Below are positions 1 to 7,256 of a stretch of DNA of 13,438 nucleotides, one piece after another. The notes beneath the pieces are model-generated. The model had not been told where the DNA came from. It was given only the letters and a program-made list of their open reading frames with translations, and did no database searches. Location of the stretch: assembly GCA_003315675.1 (NCBI GenBank), contig NIZU01000029.1, positions 1-13,438 on the forward strand. Reading direction: 5' to 3'. A program made the position numbers and the translations under genes. The DNA is from Methanocorpusculum sp. MCE (GTDB lineage: Archaea > Halobacteriota > Methanomicrobia > Methanomicrobiales > Methanocorpusculaceae). Within the stretch, counting starts at the first letter, position 1. Each line of letters starts with the position of its first letter.

Positions 1-1
1 A

Positions 2-286
2 GCAGATGATGTAATCGGCAAGATGTTTGCAGTCTGGTTCCCGATCATGGCTTTCGTTGCCTCTGGATATGAACACTGTGTTGCAAACATATACTTCATC
101 CCGGCCGCAATCATCACAAACGGATTTACCGGAAACACTGTAGACAACCTGAACTGGGTCGGTATGTGGACGAACAACATTATCTGGGCAACCCTTGGTA
201 ACATTGTCGGTGCCGTCATCTTCATGGCAATCGTCTACTACTACTGCTACAAGTCAGAAATCTGTGCACTTTGTGAAACAAAATAA
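2..286 (+). CDS. fdhC: FdhC-type formate transporter, C-terminal part (left-arm copy)
   Basis: Partial gene whose reading frame is open from the first bases of the window; only the last 95 codons are visible. The protein fragment belongs to the formate/nitrite transporter (FNT) family, pentameric inner-membrane channels for small monovalent anions. Family features seen are the segment FPIMAFVASGYEHCVANIYF, with the conserved H-VANMY-like block in the second half of FNT channels, and a last membrane helix beginning NIVGAVIFMAIVYYY. It ends with a short polar cytoplasmic tail containing two cysteines. In formate-using methanogens this transporter supplies formate to formate dehydrogenase. Identical to the minus-strand copy at the other window end. 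Whether it transports formate or nitrite cannot be decided from the fragment; formate is the likelier call in a methanogen. Confidence 0.85.
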   Translation, partial: ADDVIGKMFAVWFPIMAFVASGYEHCVANIYFIPAAIITNGFTGNTVDNLNWVGMWTNNIIWATLGNIVGAVIFMAIVYYYCYKSEICALCETK

Positions 287-339
287 GATAAGTCCGGCGT
301 AATCACTACGTCTCTTATCTAACCATCTCTCTATTTTTT
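286..339 (+). terminator. Hairpin plus T-run after fdhC (left copy)
   Basis: A 7-bp stem (agataag at 286-292, cttatct at 314-320) encloses a smaller cgta/tacg stem and is followed by six T (334-339). It begins on the stop codon of the transporter. A U-tract is the main archaeal termination signal; the stem may protect the 3' end. Confidence 0.55.
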
Positions 340-359
340 CCCCGCATTGCAAGACATGC

Positions 360-368
360 ATATATTTA
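360..368 (+). promoter_or_regulatory. TATA box for the OB-fold gene (left copy)
   Basis: The A/T block atatattta resembles an archaeal box A. Transcription starting about 25 bases downstream would begin at about 388-392, only 10-20 bases before the candidate start codons, implying a short leader. Confidence 0.45.
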
Positions 369-408
369 ACCTAAGAAATATCACTATCAGTAAAGACCTG
401 TGTCTCTC

Positions 409-972
409 ATGAAAATAAAAGGCGTAAAAATCAGTTTGGCCCCCATGCATTATATTGTTGTAATATTTTTCCTTGCACTCTTCGTCTGGTCATATATTGC
501 GACTCAGGATGTCATGTTTCTTTATTGGGGAGTCCCGCTTTCTCTTTGTTTGTTTGTGATCCCGCTGATAAACAGCTACAGTGTGGGAAGGCAATACATC
601 ACTCTTCTCCCGGAATATGAAGCTGAATCAAAACCCTGCAGGATAAAACAGATCGGTCGTCCGATGGAAGGCAAGCCTGTACGAATAGAAGGTGTTGTTC
701 AGGGGCTGAAGGGCAGATTCATCAACCGTCCCGGCTTTAAAATCTTTGACGGCTCAGGAACGGTCGTTGCCCAGCGTTCATCTCCGCTGGATATCAACAT
801 CCGTGTTGGAGACAATATTGAGGTCGTTGGGATGGTCGTTAAACGATATGCCTTTGCGGGAGACTACGTAGTTCATGCTATCGGCGTGAAAAAAATCGAC
901 ACCTTGACCCCGCTCGAGATGGATGAAGCCCTCGTCTCTTCTGACACCAGGAAAATCAAAAAATATAATTAA
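409..972 (+). CDS. Membrane-anchored OB-fold protein (left-arm copy)
   Basis: A 187-residue protein of unknown function. Two hydrophobic segments (about residues 13-31 and 37-55) form a membrane hairpin, followed by a soluble beta-rich domain (about 82-165) that reads as an OB-fold. It has the pattern PVRIEGVVQG ... FKIFDGSGTVVA ... VRVGD-like IRVGDNIEVVGMVV, as in nucleic-acid-binding tRNA_anti-type or NfeD-like domains. I chose ATG 409 over the GTG at 400 because neither has a good ribosome binding site and ATG is the commoner start; the GTG would add three residues. It lies between the transporter and the thioredoxin reductase in the same direction, with its own promoter. Identical copy on the minus strand at 12467-13030. 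The family assignment is by fold pattern only. Confidence 0.75.
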   Translation: MKIKGVKISLAPMHYIVVIFFLALFVWSYIATQDVMFLYWGVPLSLCLFVIPLINSYSVGRQYITLLPEYEAESKPCRIKQIGRPMEGKPVRIEGVVQGLKGRFINRPGFKIFDGSGTVVAQRSSPLDINIRVGDNIEVVGMVVKRYAFAGDYVVHAIGVKKIDTLTPLEMDEALVSSDTRKIKKYN

Positions 973-1001
973 CGCTCTTTTTCACACATTTTTTATCAGG
1001 A

Positions 1002-1039
1002 ACCAATAGTATTAATCCTTTGAGTGCAGACTCATTGGT
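1002..1039 (+). promoter_or_regulatory. ACCAAT/ATTGGT inverted repeat before the reductase start (left copy)
   Basis: The hexamer accaat (1002-1007) is mirrored by attggt (1034-1039), which abuts the ATG at 1040. The arms are 26 bases apart and lie where promoter and start region should be, so an operator is possible. Preceding T-runs (978-982 and 990-994) may end the OB-fold transcript. Confidence 0.25.
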
Positions 1040-2233
1040 ATGTTACATGAAGTGGTTGTGTACTCTCTTTCGGGTTGTCCTCACTGTAAAGCATTGAAAA
1101 CATTCCTTGATAATCAGAATATAACGTACACCAATATCGATGTAGGCGAAGATGAAAAAGCCGCCGCAGAAATGATTAAGATCTCCGGTCAGAGGGGTGT
1201 TCCTGTCACGGTCATCGATGGTGAAAAAATCGTTATTGGCGATGATTTGAAAAAAGTCATGGAGTATCTTGATGCTCCTGTGGCGGTAAAAAAGACACCG
1301 GATGTTTCTGCGGATCATGATCTCGTAGTGATCGGTGCCGGAGCCGGCGGTCTTTCGGCTGCCATGTACGGCGCCCGAAAAGGTCTGGATATGATCGTGA
1401 TCACCGGTGCAATCGGCGGGATGGTGAATCAGAGTTATGTTGTTGAAAACTACCCCGGCATCCCTGATATATCCGGCGCAGATCTGATGAAAAAAATCTA
1501 TGATCATACGGTAAATTCCGGGGGGATTTTCGTTGAGGATGTCGTGACCGGCATTTCCAAAACCGGGGATGTCTTTTCCATCGACACGCTTAATGGAGCC
1601 CATTATACTGCAAAGGCCGTCATAGCGGCCACCGGGAGGTCTCCGCGTCTCTCCGGAGCGAAAGGCGAGACTGACTATCTTGGGAAAGGTGTTGCGATCT
1701 GTACGACCTGTGACGGACCGTTGTACAAAAATAAAGTTGTGGGGATCCTCGGCGGAGGCAACACGGCAGTTGATATGGCTATCGAACTGAGTGACATCGC
1801 CGCATCCATCCATCTGATCGTCCGCAGTAAACTGAAAGCCGACAAGGTGCTGATCGACCGGCTCAAAACGAAAAAGAACATTGTTCTGCACAAAGGATAT
1901 ACCATCGAAGAGTTTGGCGGCGGTCAGTTTCTGGAGTATGTGACTCTGAAAAAACTGGGCGGAATCACCAGCCTCCTTGGAAAGGGTGAAGAGAAGCTTC
2001 CTGTCGACGGTGTCTTCCTTGGGATCGGTCTCGATCCAAACACCTCGATTTTCGAGGGTCTTGCAGCAATGAATCAGAATAGAGAGATCATCGTTGATAT
2101 CGACTGCAATACGAATGTTCCCGGGTTCTATGCGGCCGGAGATGCAACCTCCATCAAAGCCAAGCAGATCGCATCATCAGTCGGTGAAGGGGTAAAGGCT
2201 CTCCTTTCAGCATATGATTACCTGAAAAGGTAA
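1040..2233 (+). CDS. Glutaredoxin-thioredoxin reductase fusion (left-arm copy)
   Basis: A 397-residue flavoprotein. Residues 1-75 form a glutaredoxin/NrdH-like thioredoxin fold with redox motif C13-P-H-C16 and the cis-proline block RGVPV. Residues from about 94 are a low-molecular-weight thioredoxin reductase: FAD motif GAGAGG (99-104), redox-active C221-T-T-C224 followed by DG, a second dinucleotide motif GILGGGN (235-241), and the closing FAD motif AAGDAT (365-370). The reductase would pass electrons through its CTTC pair to the attached CPHC domain or to free thioredoxins in the cytoplasm. The usual HRRxxFR NADPH-phosphate motif is degenerate here (VRSKLKA, 261-267), so the electron donor may not be NADPH. 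Identical to the copy at 11206-12399. Confidence 0.93.
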   Translation: MLHEVVVYSLSGCPHCKALKTFLDNQNITYTNIDVGEDEKAAAEMIKISGQRGVPVTVIDGEKIVIGDDLKKVMEYLDAPVAVKKTPDVSADHDLVVIGAGAGGLSAAMYGARKGLDMIVITGAIGGMVNQSYVVENYPGIPDISGADLMKKIYDHTVNSGGIFVEDVVTGISKTGDVFSIDTLNGAHYTAKAVIAATGRSPRLSGAKGETDYLGKGVAICTTCDGPLYKNKVVGILGGGNTAVDMAIELSDIAASIHLIVRSKLKADKVLIDRLKTKKNIVLHKGYTIEEFGGGQFLEYVTLKKLGGITSLLGKGEEKLPVDGVFLGIGLDPNTSIFEGLAAMNQNREIIVDIDCNTNVPGFYAAGDATSIKAKQIASSVGEGVKALLSAYDYLKR

Positions 2234-2245
2234 CTCTCTTTTTTT
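2234..2245 (+). terminator. T-run directly after the reductase (left copy)
   Basis: The reductase stop codon is followed at once by a pyrimidine tract ending in seven T (2239-2245), a typical archaeal intrinsic termination signal. It needs no hairpin. Confidence 0.55.
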
Positions 2246-2313
2246 CAAAAATATTGTTCGTCTCTGGACCTGAGATAACTCTCTCAGAATCGGATCATTG
2301 AAAACATGCAGAT

Positions 2314-2343
2314 AAAAAAAGATTGGCTGAGAATATTTCTCAG
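2314..2343 (-). terminator. Terminator of the ribosomal-ndk operon (left copy)
   Basis: On the minus strand a 7-bp stem, ctgagaa/ttctcag with a 3-base loop (2327-2343), is followed by seven T (2314-2320). It lies just after the ndk stop codon. Mirror of 11096-11125. Confidence 0.7.
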
Positions 2344-2353
2344 GTATGCGGCG

Positions 2354-2803
2354 TTACTCGTAAAGCTCGGACTCGTCGATCTTAGTATAAGATACGAGTT
2401 CGGCCGGAGTAAAGTGAATGCAGATCTCACGGGCAGCACTCTCGGGAGAGTCTGCTGCATGGATGACATTTTTGCCGATGGACAGAGCATAATCTCCACG
2501 GATAGTTCCGGGGTTAGCTTCTGTCGGGTTGGTTGCACCGTTCATTTTCCGAACTGTTGCAACAACATTGTCACCTTCGAGGACAAAGCGGAATACCGGT
2601 CCACTCGTAATGTATGCTTTCATACCTGGGTAGAAGGGTTTTGCGAGGTGTTCCTCGTAGTGCTTGTCGACAATGGATTCTGCAAGAACACCGAATTTAG
2701 CGGCAACGATCTTGAATCCCTTATTTTCAAAGCGGGAGAGAATCTCACCGACGAGACCGCGCTGAACACCGTCGGGTTTGATCATCACAAAGGTCCGTTC
2801 CAT
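2354..2803 (-). CDS. ndk: Nucleoside diphosphate kinase (left-arm copy)
   Basis: A 149-residue kinase of normal family length that transfers the gamma phosphate of ATP to other nucleoside diphosphates through a phosphohistidine. Seen are the N-terminal ERTFVMIKPDGVQRG block with K9, and the active-site segment NVIHAADS with catalytic His115. Last gene of the rpl7ae-rps28e-rpl24e-ndk operon on this arm, with a GGAGTGAT ribosome binding site overlapping the stop of the L24e gene. Identical to the plus-strand copy at 10636-11085. Confidence 0.97.
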   Translation of the reverse strand: MERTFVMIKPDGVQRGLVGEILSRFENKGFKIVAAKFGVLAESIVDKHYEEHLAKPFYPGMKAYITSGPVFRFVLEGDNVVATVRKMNGATNPTEANPGTIRGDYALSIGKNVIHAADSPESAAREICIHFTPAELVSYTKIDESELYE

Positions 2804-2811
2804 AAATTACA

Positions 2812-3003
2812 TCACTCCTTGCCGCGTGCCTTGCGACCTGCTGCGGTCCAGGCTACACGTCTGGGGATTCTGCCGAGATTATAATTGCTCTGGCATTTTG
2901 ATGAGCAGAAATAAAAGACTGCGCCATCTTTTCTCACAAAGAGCTTCCCGGTTCCGGGCTCAAGCTGCTTTCCGCAGTAGCTGCAGGTATATGTATCAAC
3001 CAT
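2812..3003 (-). CDS. rpl24e: Ribosomal protein L24e (left-arm copy)
   Basis: A 63-residue large-subunit ribosomal protein with the family zinc ribbon C7-x2-C10 ... C33-x3-C37 and a basic C-terminal end. Start chosen at the ATG seven bases after a perfect GGAGGT ribosome binding site that overlaps the stop of rps28e. Identical to 10436-10627. Confidence 0.96.
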   Translation of the reverse strand: MVDTYTCSYCGKQLEPGTGKLFVRKDGAVFYFCSSKCQSNYNLGRIPRRVAWTAAGRKARGKE

Positions 3004-3008
3004 GCTTT

Positions 3009-3218
3009 TTACCTCCGGGAAAGTTTCTTTGCTTCGCGTTCCGTTTCAAGGAGCATCAGAATGTCACCCTCACGGATAGGTCCGAAAGTGTTACGGGTAA
3101 TGATACGCCCCTTGTTTGAGCCATCAAGGACACGGCATTTAATCTGGGATGCCTCTCCGTGCATTCCGGTAAGGCCGATGACCTCAATAACTTCTGCTGG
3201 CGTTGCATCATCAGGCAT
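3009..3218 (-). CDS. rps28e: Ribosomal protein S28e (left-arm copy)
   Basis: A 69-residue small-subunit ribosomal protein found in archaea and eukaryotes. The OB-fold body contains the signature stretch GRIITRNTFGPIREGDILML (37-56), and the tail LLETEREAKKLSRR is the family C-terminus. Identical to 10221-10430; four bases separate it from rpl7ae. Confidence 0.96.
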   Translation of the reverse strand: MPDDATPAEVIEVIGLTGMHGEASQIKCRVLDGSNKGRIITRNTFGPIREGDILMLLETEREAKKLSRR

Positions 3219-3222
3219 GGAA

Positions 3223-3591
3223 TTATCCTCTCAGTGCCTTGATCTGACCGGCAAGATCTCCTACGAGCTCTTTGCCTTTGCCGACTTTAACGATTGCTAC
3301 TGCAGTACATCCGACGTCAAGACCGCATGCGGCTCCGATGTCTGCCTGCTTGTTGATGAAAACAAACGGAATTTCCTTCTCGTCTGCAAGTCCGGGGATG
3401 TGCATAACGATTTCTTCTGGTGCAACATCTGCGCCGATTAAGACGAGAGCTGCAATTCCACGCTCGACGGCCTTGGTTGCCTCGTTTGCGCCTTTCTTAA
3501 TCTTTCCGGTGTCACGTGCAAGCTCAAGCGCTTCAAGTGCTTTGTTCTGAAGTTCTTCGGGGACTTCAAACTTCTGGTAAATCTTTGCCAT
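3223..3591 (-). CDS. rpl7ae: Ribosomal protein L7Ae (left-arm copy)
   Basis: A 122-residue kink-turn RNA-binding protein of the L7Ae/L30e family with the signature GANEATKAVERG (34-45), then LVLIGADVAPEEIVMHIPGL. In archaea it is part of the large ribosomal subunit, box C/D and H/ACA RNPs and RNase P. First gene of the operon. Identical to 9848-10216. Confidence 0.97.
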   Translation of the reverse strand: MAKIYQKFEVPEELQNKALEALELARDTGKIKKGANEATKAVERGIAALVLIGADVAPEEIVMHIPGLADEKEIPFVFINKQADIGAACGLDVGCTAVAIVKVGKGKELVGDLAGQIKALRG

Positions 3592-4004
3592 AATTACTCA
3601 CTTCACTCGAGAGGTTTTACCCTCTGTCATCGCTCATCAGCGGTCATACTGGTAGGTACAAAACAGTCTCAGAATAAATCCTGATTAGTTCCCCCCATAC
3701 GGGGTAACCGTTGCTGGCGTAACTATATTTATGGGTCTGATTTTGAGATAAAGATATGGATGAACGTCATTGGATAACGTTCATCGCTGACAGCGAAATT
3801 CTCTCTTCACCTTTTGACGGATGGAAGGCTGCGGCAAGGTTCTTGAACCAAAAAATTTCAGTTTGAGCCGGGTGAGCCATTTTAACCTTTATTTTGCCGG
3901 CAAATGATTTTCATGGCGGGATGTTTTGTTTTCAGGGACTAGGAACGTATGATTTTTCATCCCGCGTCCCGCGCTGAGGATTCGTAAACCAGAAGAGAGG
4001 TGGT
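3592..4004 (-). promoter_or_regulatory. Intergenic region with rpl7ae promoter and leader (left copy)
   Basis: This 413-bp non-coding stretch is the mirror of 9435-9847. Reading on the minus strand it holds hairpins at 3984-4008, 3916-3965 and 3759-3785, a 12-bp palindrome at 3893-3904, a TATA-like box at 3724-3733, and a structured leader of about 100 bases before the L7Ae start. I see no gene in it. Confidence 0.6.
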
Positions 4005-4239
4005 TTACCTGATTTGATATACGTCTACGCCGTCAAATGAGAATACGTTTACGAGATCTTCCAGCGGGAGATTAATCGTATACATTTCCTGCTCTACTTC
4101 GCCGACGAACAGATACGTTGCTCCGTATTTTTTCATCAGGGAAATCGTTTTTGTCGGGTCTTCGTAGATCGCACGCACGTCGGCCATCCGTGTGGATACA
4201 TCTTCTGTTTCGTCTATCCCCGTTCTCCTTCCTACTTCA
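4005..4239 (-). pseudogene. C-terminal fragment of the DUF2298 protein at the left junction
   Basis: These bases repeat the last 74 codons of the DUF2298 gene (residues 602-675) as part of the inverted arm; the upstream nine tenths of the gene are absent. The reading frame stays open past the junction to an ATG at 4325, but those extra residues are antisense to the oxidoreductase fragment and are not family-like. The resulting 106-residue ORF is therefore a chimera, not a gene. The full-length version is at 7407-9434. Confidence 0.9.
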
Positions 4240-4523
4240 AGGATGAACCTGACAGCGGACTGAAAGACCGGATGATTGATGACTTCTGCAGACGTTTTGC
4301 TATAGATATCAGTGAAATCAGTCATACAGACCTGTATATCGATAAATTCGCCGGCCCCGTGTATGTGACGGGATACAAATATACCATCCCCCCTGTCGAT
4401 GCCGGCAACAATCTGTATATCGCCGGAATGTTTTCACCGGAAAATTATCCTGAGAGAAGTATGGAGGGGTCGATTCTGGCGGGTCTCAATGCTGCAAAAT
4501 TGATAGAGGAGAAAAATCGTTGA
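4230..4523 (+). pseudogene. FAD-dependent oxidoreductase, C-terminal fragment cut by the left junction
   Basis: The frame is open through the junction, and oxidoreductase-like sequence begins at about PSYFKDEPDS (4227-4256); the first ATG inside it (4272) is not the true start. The last part, NNLYIAGMFSPENYPERSMEGSILAGLNAAKLI, is the C-terminal FAD-binding motif of the amine oxidase/protoporphyrinogen oxidase-like flavoprotein family (D/N-LYLAGD plus G-hydrophobic-SGxxAA). The N-terminal Rossmann domain is missing because the inverted arm is joined in its place. The stop codon overlaps the start of the glycosyltransferase gene (ttga), so it is the first visible gene of that operon. The intact version probably continues outside this window. 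Such oxidoreductases sit beside polyprenyl glycosyltransferases in other archaea, where a role in lipid or sugar modification is suspected. The substrate is unknown. Confidence 0.7.
4506..4511 (+). promoter_or_regulatory. Ribosome binding site supporting a TTG start
   Basis: The hexamer gaggag ends eight bases before TTG 4520. No ATG or GTG start lies nearby in a position that keeps the complete N-terminal GT2 strand, so this site decides the start. Confidence 0.6.
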
Positions 4524-5236
4524 CACCCGTTTCCGTCACCGCAGTGCTTCCTGTTTTTAATGATGTGGAAGCTTTGAAGACAGCTATTCCTCAATCCATC
4601 GAAGCGCTCGAAGCATATGGGAAAAGCTTCGAACTGATCATCGCAGAAGACGGCAGTACTGACGGAAGCCGCGAGTGTGTAGAGGAGGGTGAGAAAAAAG
4701 ATCCGCGGGTCCGGCTGCTTCACTCCGATGAACGTCAGGGCAGAGGGAGAGCGCTGAACCGTGCTCTTGCAGAATCCCATGGCGAGATATTCTGCTACTA
4801 TGATGTTGATCTGGCAACCGACATCAGCCATCTCAAAGAACTTCTCGATCACATCGAAGATGGAGCGGACGTTGCAACCGGGTCGCGCCTGATGAAAGAC
4901 AGCAATATCGTTCGAAGCGGCGACCGTGAGATCGCCAGCAGAGGGTATAATTTTCTAGTCAGATTGTTCCTCGGCAGCAAACTCAATGACCATCAGTGCG
5001 GATTCAAGGCATATAGATCCTCGGTTCTCCGCGAACTCGTGCCGAAAATCCAGGCCCCCCACTGGTTCTGGGACACGGAATCCCTCGTTCTTGCGCAAAA
5101 AGAGGGGCTGCGCGTGGATGAATTTCCGGTCGTATGGCGGCAGGGGCCGGGAACAACGGTCAGATTCAAAGATGTGAGCAATATGGGCAAAGACATCCTC
5201 AAGATGTGGTGGAGACTGCATGTGGAAAAAAGTTAG
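4520..5236 (+). CDS. GT2 family polyprenyl-phosphate glycosyltransferase
   Basis: A 238-residue soluble GT-A fold enzyme of the dolichol-phosphate mannosyltransferase type. It would transfer a sugar from a nucleotide sugar to a polyprenyl phosphate at the cytoplasmic membrane face. Motifs in order are VTAVLPVFND (6-15), the nucleotide-binding AEDGSTDGS (42-50), the metal-binding D95-V-D97 followed by LATD, ATGSR (119-123), and the acceptor-site block DHQCGFKAYR (157-166). FPVVWR (202-207) is the usual final strand. There is no C-terminal membrane segment; that role may fall to the next gene. Start is TTG 4520, sharing bases with the upstream stop (ttga) behind a good ribosome binding site. 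It overlaps the flippase gene by 17 bases, so translation is probably coupled. The pair resembles a split form of Haloferax AglD, which joins GT2 and UPF0104 parts in one protein. Sugar specificity is not evident. Confidence 0.9.
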   Translation: MTPVSVTAVLPVFNDVEALKTAIPQSIEALEAYGKSFELIIAEDGSTDGSRECVEEGEKKDPRVRLLHSDERQGRGRALNRALAESHGEIFCYYDVDLATDISHLKELLDHIEDGADVATGSRLMKDSNIVRSGDREIASRGYNFLVRLFLGSKLNDHQCGFKAYRSSVLRELVPKIQAPHWFWDTESLVLAQKEGLRVDEFPVVWRQGPGTTVRFKDVSNMGKDILKMWWRLHVEKS

Positions 5237-6221
5237 TGTCGTAGTAATACCAACGGTGATCGCCGCTGCATTACTGGGCTACATGCTGATGCGTGTGTGG
5301 AACGAACTCCAGGGAAATTTCGACGCCATCCTTGCGTCCTTAGTCCCGGGCTGGCTGATCGCAGCAATAGGCATATGTGTCCTTGCATGGTTTCTCCGCG
5401 GATTTCGATACAAATACATCGTCAAAAAGCTTGGAACAAAAATCGGCATCATCTTTTCCACTGCCTGTATCTACGTATCCCAGACGGCAAACCTGATCAT
5501 TCCTGCCCGTCTGGGGGATTTTGTTCGGATGTTCATTCTCAAACACGAGAAAGGGATGCCCTATACGAACGGATTCACTTCATTAATCGTTGAACGGGTG
5601 TACGATGTTCTCGTATTGGCGGTTCTCGGACTCTGTTCTCTGCCGTTTTTAATCAGTCTGGTCCCTGAAGACTATGGATGGTTTGTCTGGCTGATCATCT
5701 TTGTCCTGATTGCTGGAATTGTAGGAATCATTATTCTCCTGCTTGCCAAATGGATGCATGCGGAGAACAAGATTCTCAATAAAATCCAGGAGGTTTTTGC
5801 ACAGTTCAGACAGGTCTCCTCTACGATTTTATCTCTCGGCTTTCTTTCGGGAACATCCGTCATTATCTGGATGATGGATGTTCTGACCTGTTATCTGGTC
5901 TGTATGATGTTATCCGTGGATATTCCGTTCATGCTGGTTCTTCTGGCAATCATTATTGGAAATCTTATAAAAGCAGTACCAATTACGCCGGGCGGGATCG
6001 GAACATACGAAGCGGCACTTGCCATAATGTTCGAGATTGGCGGGGTTGCCCCATTTACCGCGTTTCTTATAGCAGTAATAGATCATCTTATCAAAAATCT
6101 CGTAACACTCGCCGGAGGCCTCATCTCGCTGTATTACTTTGGTGACGGGTCGGTATCTCTATTAAAGAGACTTTCCAAAGAAGATACGAAAAAAATCAGA
6201 GAGGAAAACAATAATCTCTGA
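5220..6221 (+). CDS. UPF0104/LPG-synthase-TM family flippase-like membrane protein
   Basis: A 333-residue polytopic membrane protein with about eight hydrophobic segments. It carries the family's conserved blocks: WFLRGFRYKYIV (57-68), IPARLGDFVR (94-103), VERVYD (124-129) and PITPGGIGTYE (254-264), then a polar C-terminal tail. The family includes the membrane half of bacterial lysyl-phosphatidylglycerol synthase and archaeal proteins paired with dolichol glycosyltransferases, often annotated as flippases. ATG 5220 is inside the last codons of the GT2 gene and follows a purine-rich ggtggag. The overlap and family pairing suggest it moves or anchors the lipid-linked sugar made by the upstream enzyme. 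The transport role is inference; no member of this exact type is known to me to be biochemically proven. A near-perfect palindrome covers its stop codon. Confidence 0.88.
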   Translation: MWKKVSVVVIPTVIAAALLGYMLMRVWNELQGNFDAILASLVPGWLIAAIGICVLAWFLRGFRYKYIVKKLGTKIGIIFSTACIYVSQTANLIIPARLGDFVRMFILKHEKGMPYTNGFTSLIVERVYDVLVLAVLGLCSLPFLISLVPEDYGWFVWLIIFVLIAGIVGIIILLLAKWMHAENKILNKIQEVFAQFRQVSSTILSLGFLSGTSVIIWMMDVLTCYLVCMMLSVDIPFMLVLLAIIIGNLIKAVPITPGGIGTYEAALAIMFEIGGVAPFTAFLIAVIDHLIKNLVTLAGGLISLYYFGDGSVSLLKRLSKEDTKKIREENNNL

Positions 6222-6228
6222 GATTATT
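6210..6228 (+). terminator. Palindrome across the flippase stop codon
   Basis: The 19-base sequence aataatctctgagattatt is self-complementary apart from its central base and contains the stop codon tga (6219-6221). As RNA it can form an 8-bp stem with a 3-base loop. No T-run follows, so it may be an attenuating or 3'-protecting hairpin rather than a true terminator. Confidence 0.35.
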
Positions 6229-6295
6229 CTCCGAGATGTGATGGAGATGTTTATGTTTGCTCCAAGCGAAACGATACTGGAAAGGTGTGTGATAT

Positions 6296-7256
6296 ATGTT
6301 TTCTAAAGATATGACGATAGACGAGTTTTACAGCTGTATACATCCGGCCGTTAAAAGAACAAAAAAATCCTCACTTCTTGAAGAGCAGATACGTGAAATC
6401 CAGTTTCCTAAAAACCCCTATGCGCAAAAAATGATGACCTTCCTCTGTGCCCCGTTTGTGACGAAGTACCGCATGGACCGAAGATTTGTTGACACACACC
6501 TGAAGAGGTTCTGGCAGGAAGCACGCGAGGGGCTCTTTACTCACGAGAAGGAGTACCGGGAACTCTACGATCAGCTCGCAGATGACAAATCACGACGGAC
6601 GCTGATCTCTATGCTCCAGTACCGGTTAACCGAAGATATAATCACCTATCATAGGGAGGGAGACTTCGCCTTCAAACAATATTTCGATAAAAAAATCGTA
6701 TCACTGAACGACCATGAGGTGTTTGTCAACTGCGGAGGATACCGTTGAGATGTTACGGAGATGTTCATCAACAGCGTCAATGATTTTTCCAGAACATATT
6801 TCTATGAGCCGGACCCGAAAAATTATGCCATCGCTGTCGATTATTTTTCCGAATGGCAAAAAGATGTTCTCGACAAGATCGTTTTCAGAAACTGCTGCAT
6901 CGGTAAAGAAAATGGAACTGCCTGCTTCAATGCGGCAGAGAGCGAGGATTGGCATATAAGCGAAACAGGGTCTACCGCCATTCCGATGGTTTCTTTGGAT
7001 GAGGATATCTTAGAACCCGTTTCATTCATAAAAATGGATATCGAAGGTTTTGAGCGGGATGCGCTGGAAGGGGCAAAAAATCATATCACTTCGGAGAATC
7101 CAAAACTCGCCATCTGCGTGTATCATAAACCGGACGATCTCTGGGAAATCCCAAAACTCATTAAAAAGTATGATGAAGAGTATACTCTCTATCTGCGTGC
7201 GGCAGTACTCGCCATATCCGTGGTGGCCCTGCGAAACGGTGATCTATGCAGTTTGA
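6296..7256 (+). pseudogene. FkbM-type SAM-dependent methyltransferase, broken
   Basis: The gene starts at ATG 6296 behind a ggtg-containing ribosome binding site. Its N-terminal 140 or so residues are helical and charged; the SAM-binding motif I begins as VFVNCGGY. Then an in-frame TGA (6746-6748) sits where the family has the Gly of the GD(T/V) part of that motif, and the same frame resumes with DVTEMFINSVNDF, YFYEPDPKNYA, and the FkbM hallmark FIKMDIEGFERDALEGA (near 7025-7075). A second lesion, a 4-bp tandem duplication (tgcg, 7194-7197 and 7198-7201), shifts the frame. The family-like ending RQYSPYP ... ETVIYAV is then in another frame, stopping at 7256, while the original frame runs on to 7312 with unlike residues. 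FkbM enzymes O-methylate sugars or small molecules, fitting the glycan context. Two lesions argue for decay, or for error-prone sequence here. Confidence 0.8.

Larger units (their letters stand above)
1..4239. repeat. Left arm of 4.2-kb inverted repeat
   Basis: Bases 1-4228 are the reverse complement of 9211-13438. Genes, intergenic regions and antisense reading frames all agree, so nucleotide identity appears complete. At 4229 there is one mismatch (t here, where the mirrored right arm predicts a), then ten more matching bases (4230-4239), then divergence from 4240. This arm looks like the derived copy, because at its inner end both the DUF2298 reading frame and the oxidoreductase reading frame are cut, while the equivalent place in the right arm is an uninterrupted gene. 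The outer end coincides with the window edge. Confidence 0.97.

Noticed and set aside
1043..1891. A 282-codon minus-strand ORF inside the reductase gene (and its mirror at 11548-12396)
   Set aside because: It is a shadow of the reductase coding frame; composition is His/Cys/Arg-rich and no domain is recognisable.
2306..2884. A 192-codon ORF antisense to ndk and rpl24e (and its mirror at 10555-11133)
   Set aside because: Complementary to two firmly identified genes, with no family resemblance.
1..4239. Terminal inverted repeats of a linear virus or plasmid
   Set aside because: The arms carry chromosomal ribosomal and metabolic genes, no replication, capsid or recombinase gene is present, and one arm end cuts two genes in a way that fits a chimeric joint.
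4005..4325. A 106-residue minus-strand ORF at the left junction
   Set aside because: It fuses the DUF2298 tail to antisense oxidoreductase sequence; the N-terminal part is not family-like and the ORF exists only through the joint.
6296..6748. Two separate small genes at 6296-6748 and 6761-7312
   Set aside because: They are in the same frame, separated by a single stop inside a SAM-binding motif, and together match one FkbM methyltransferase.
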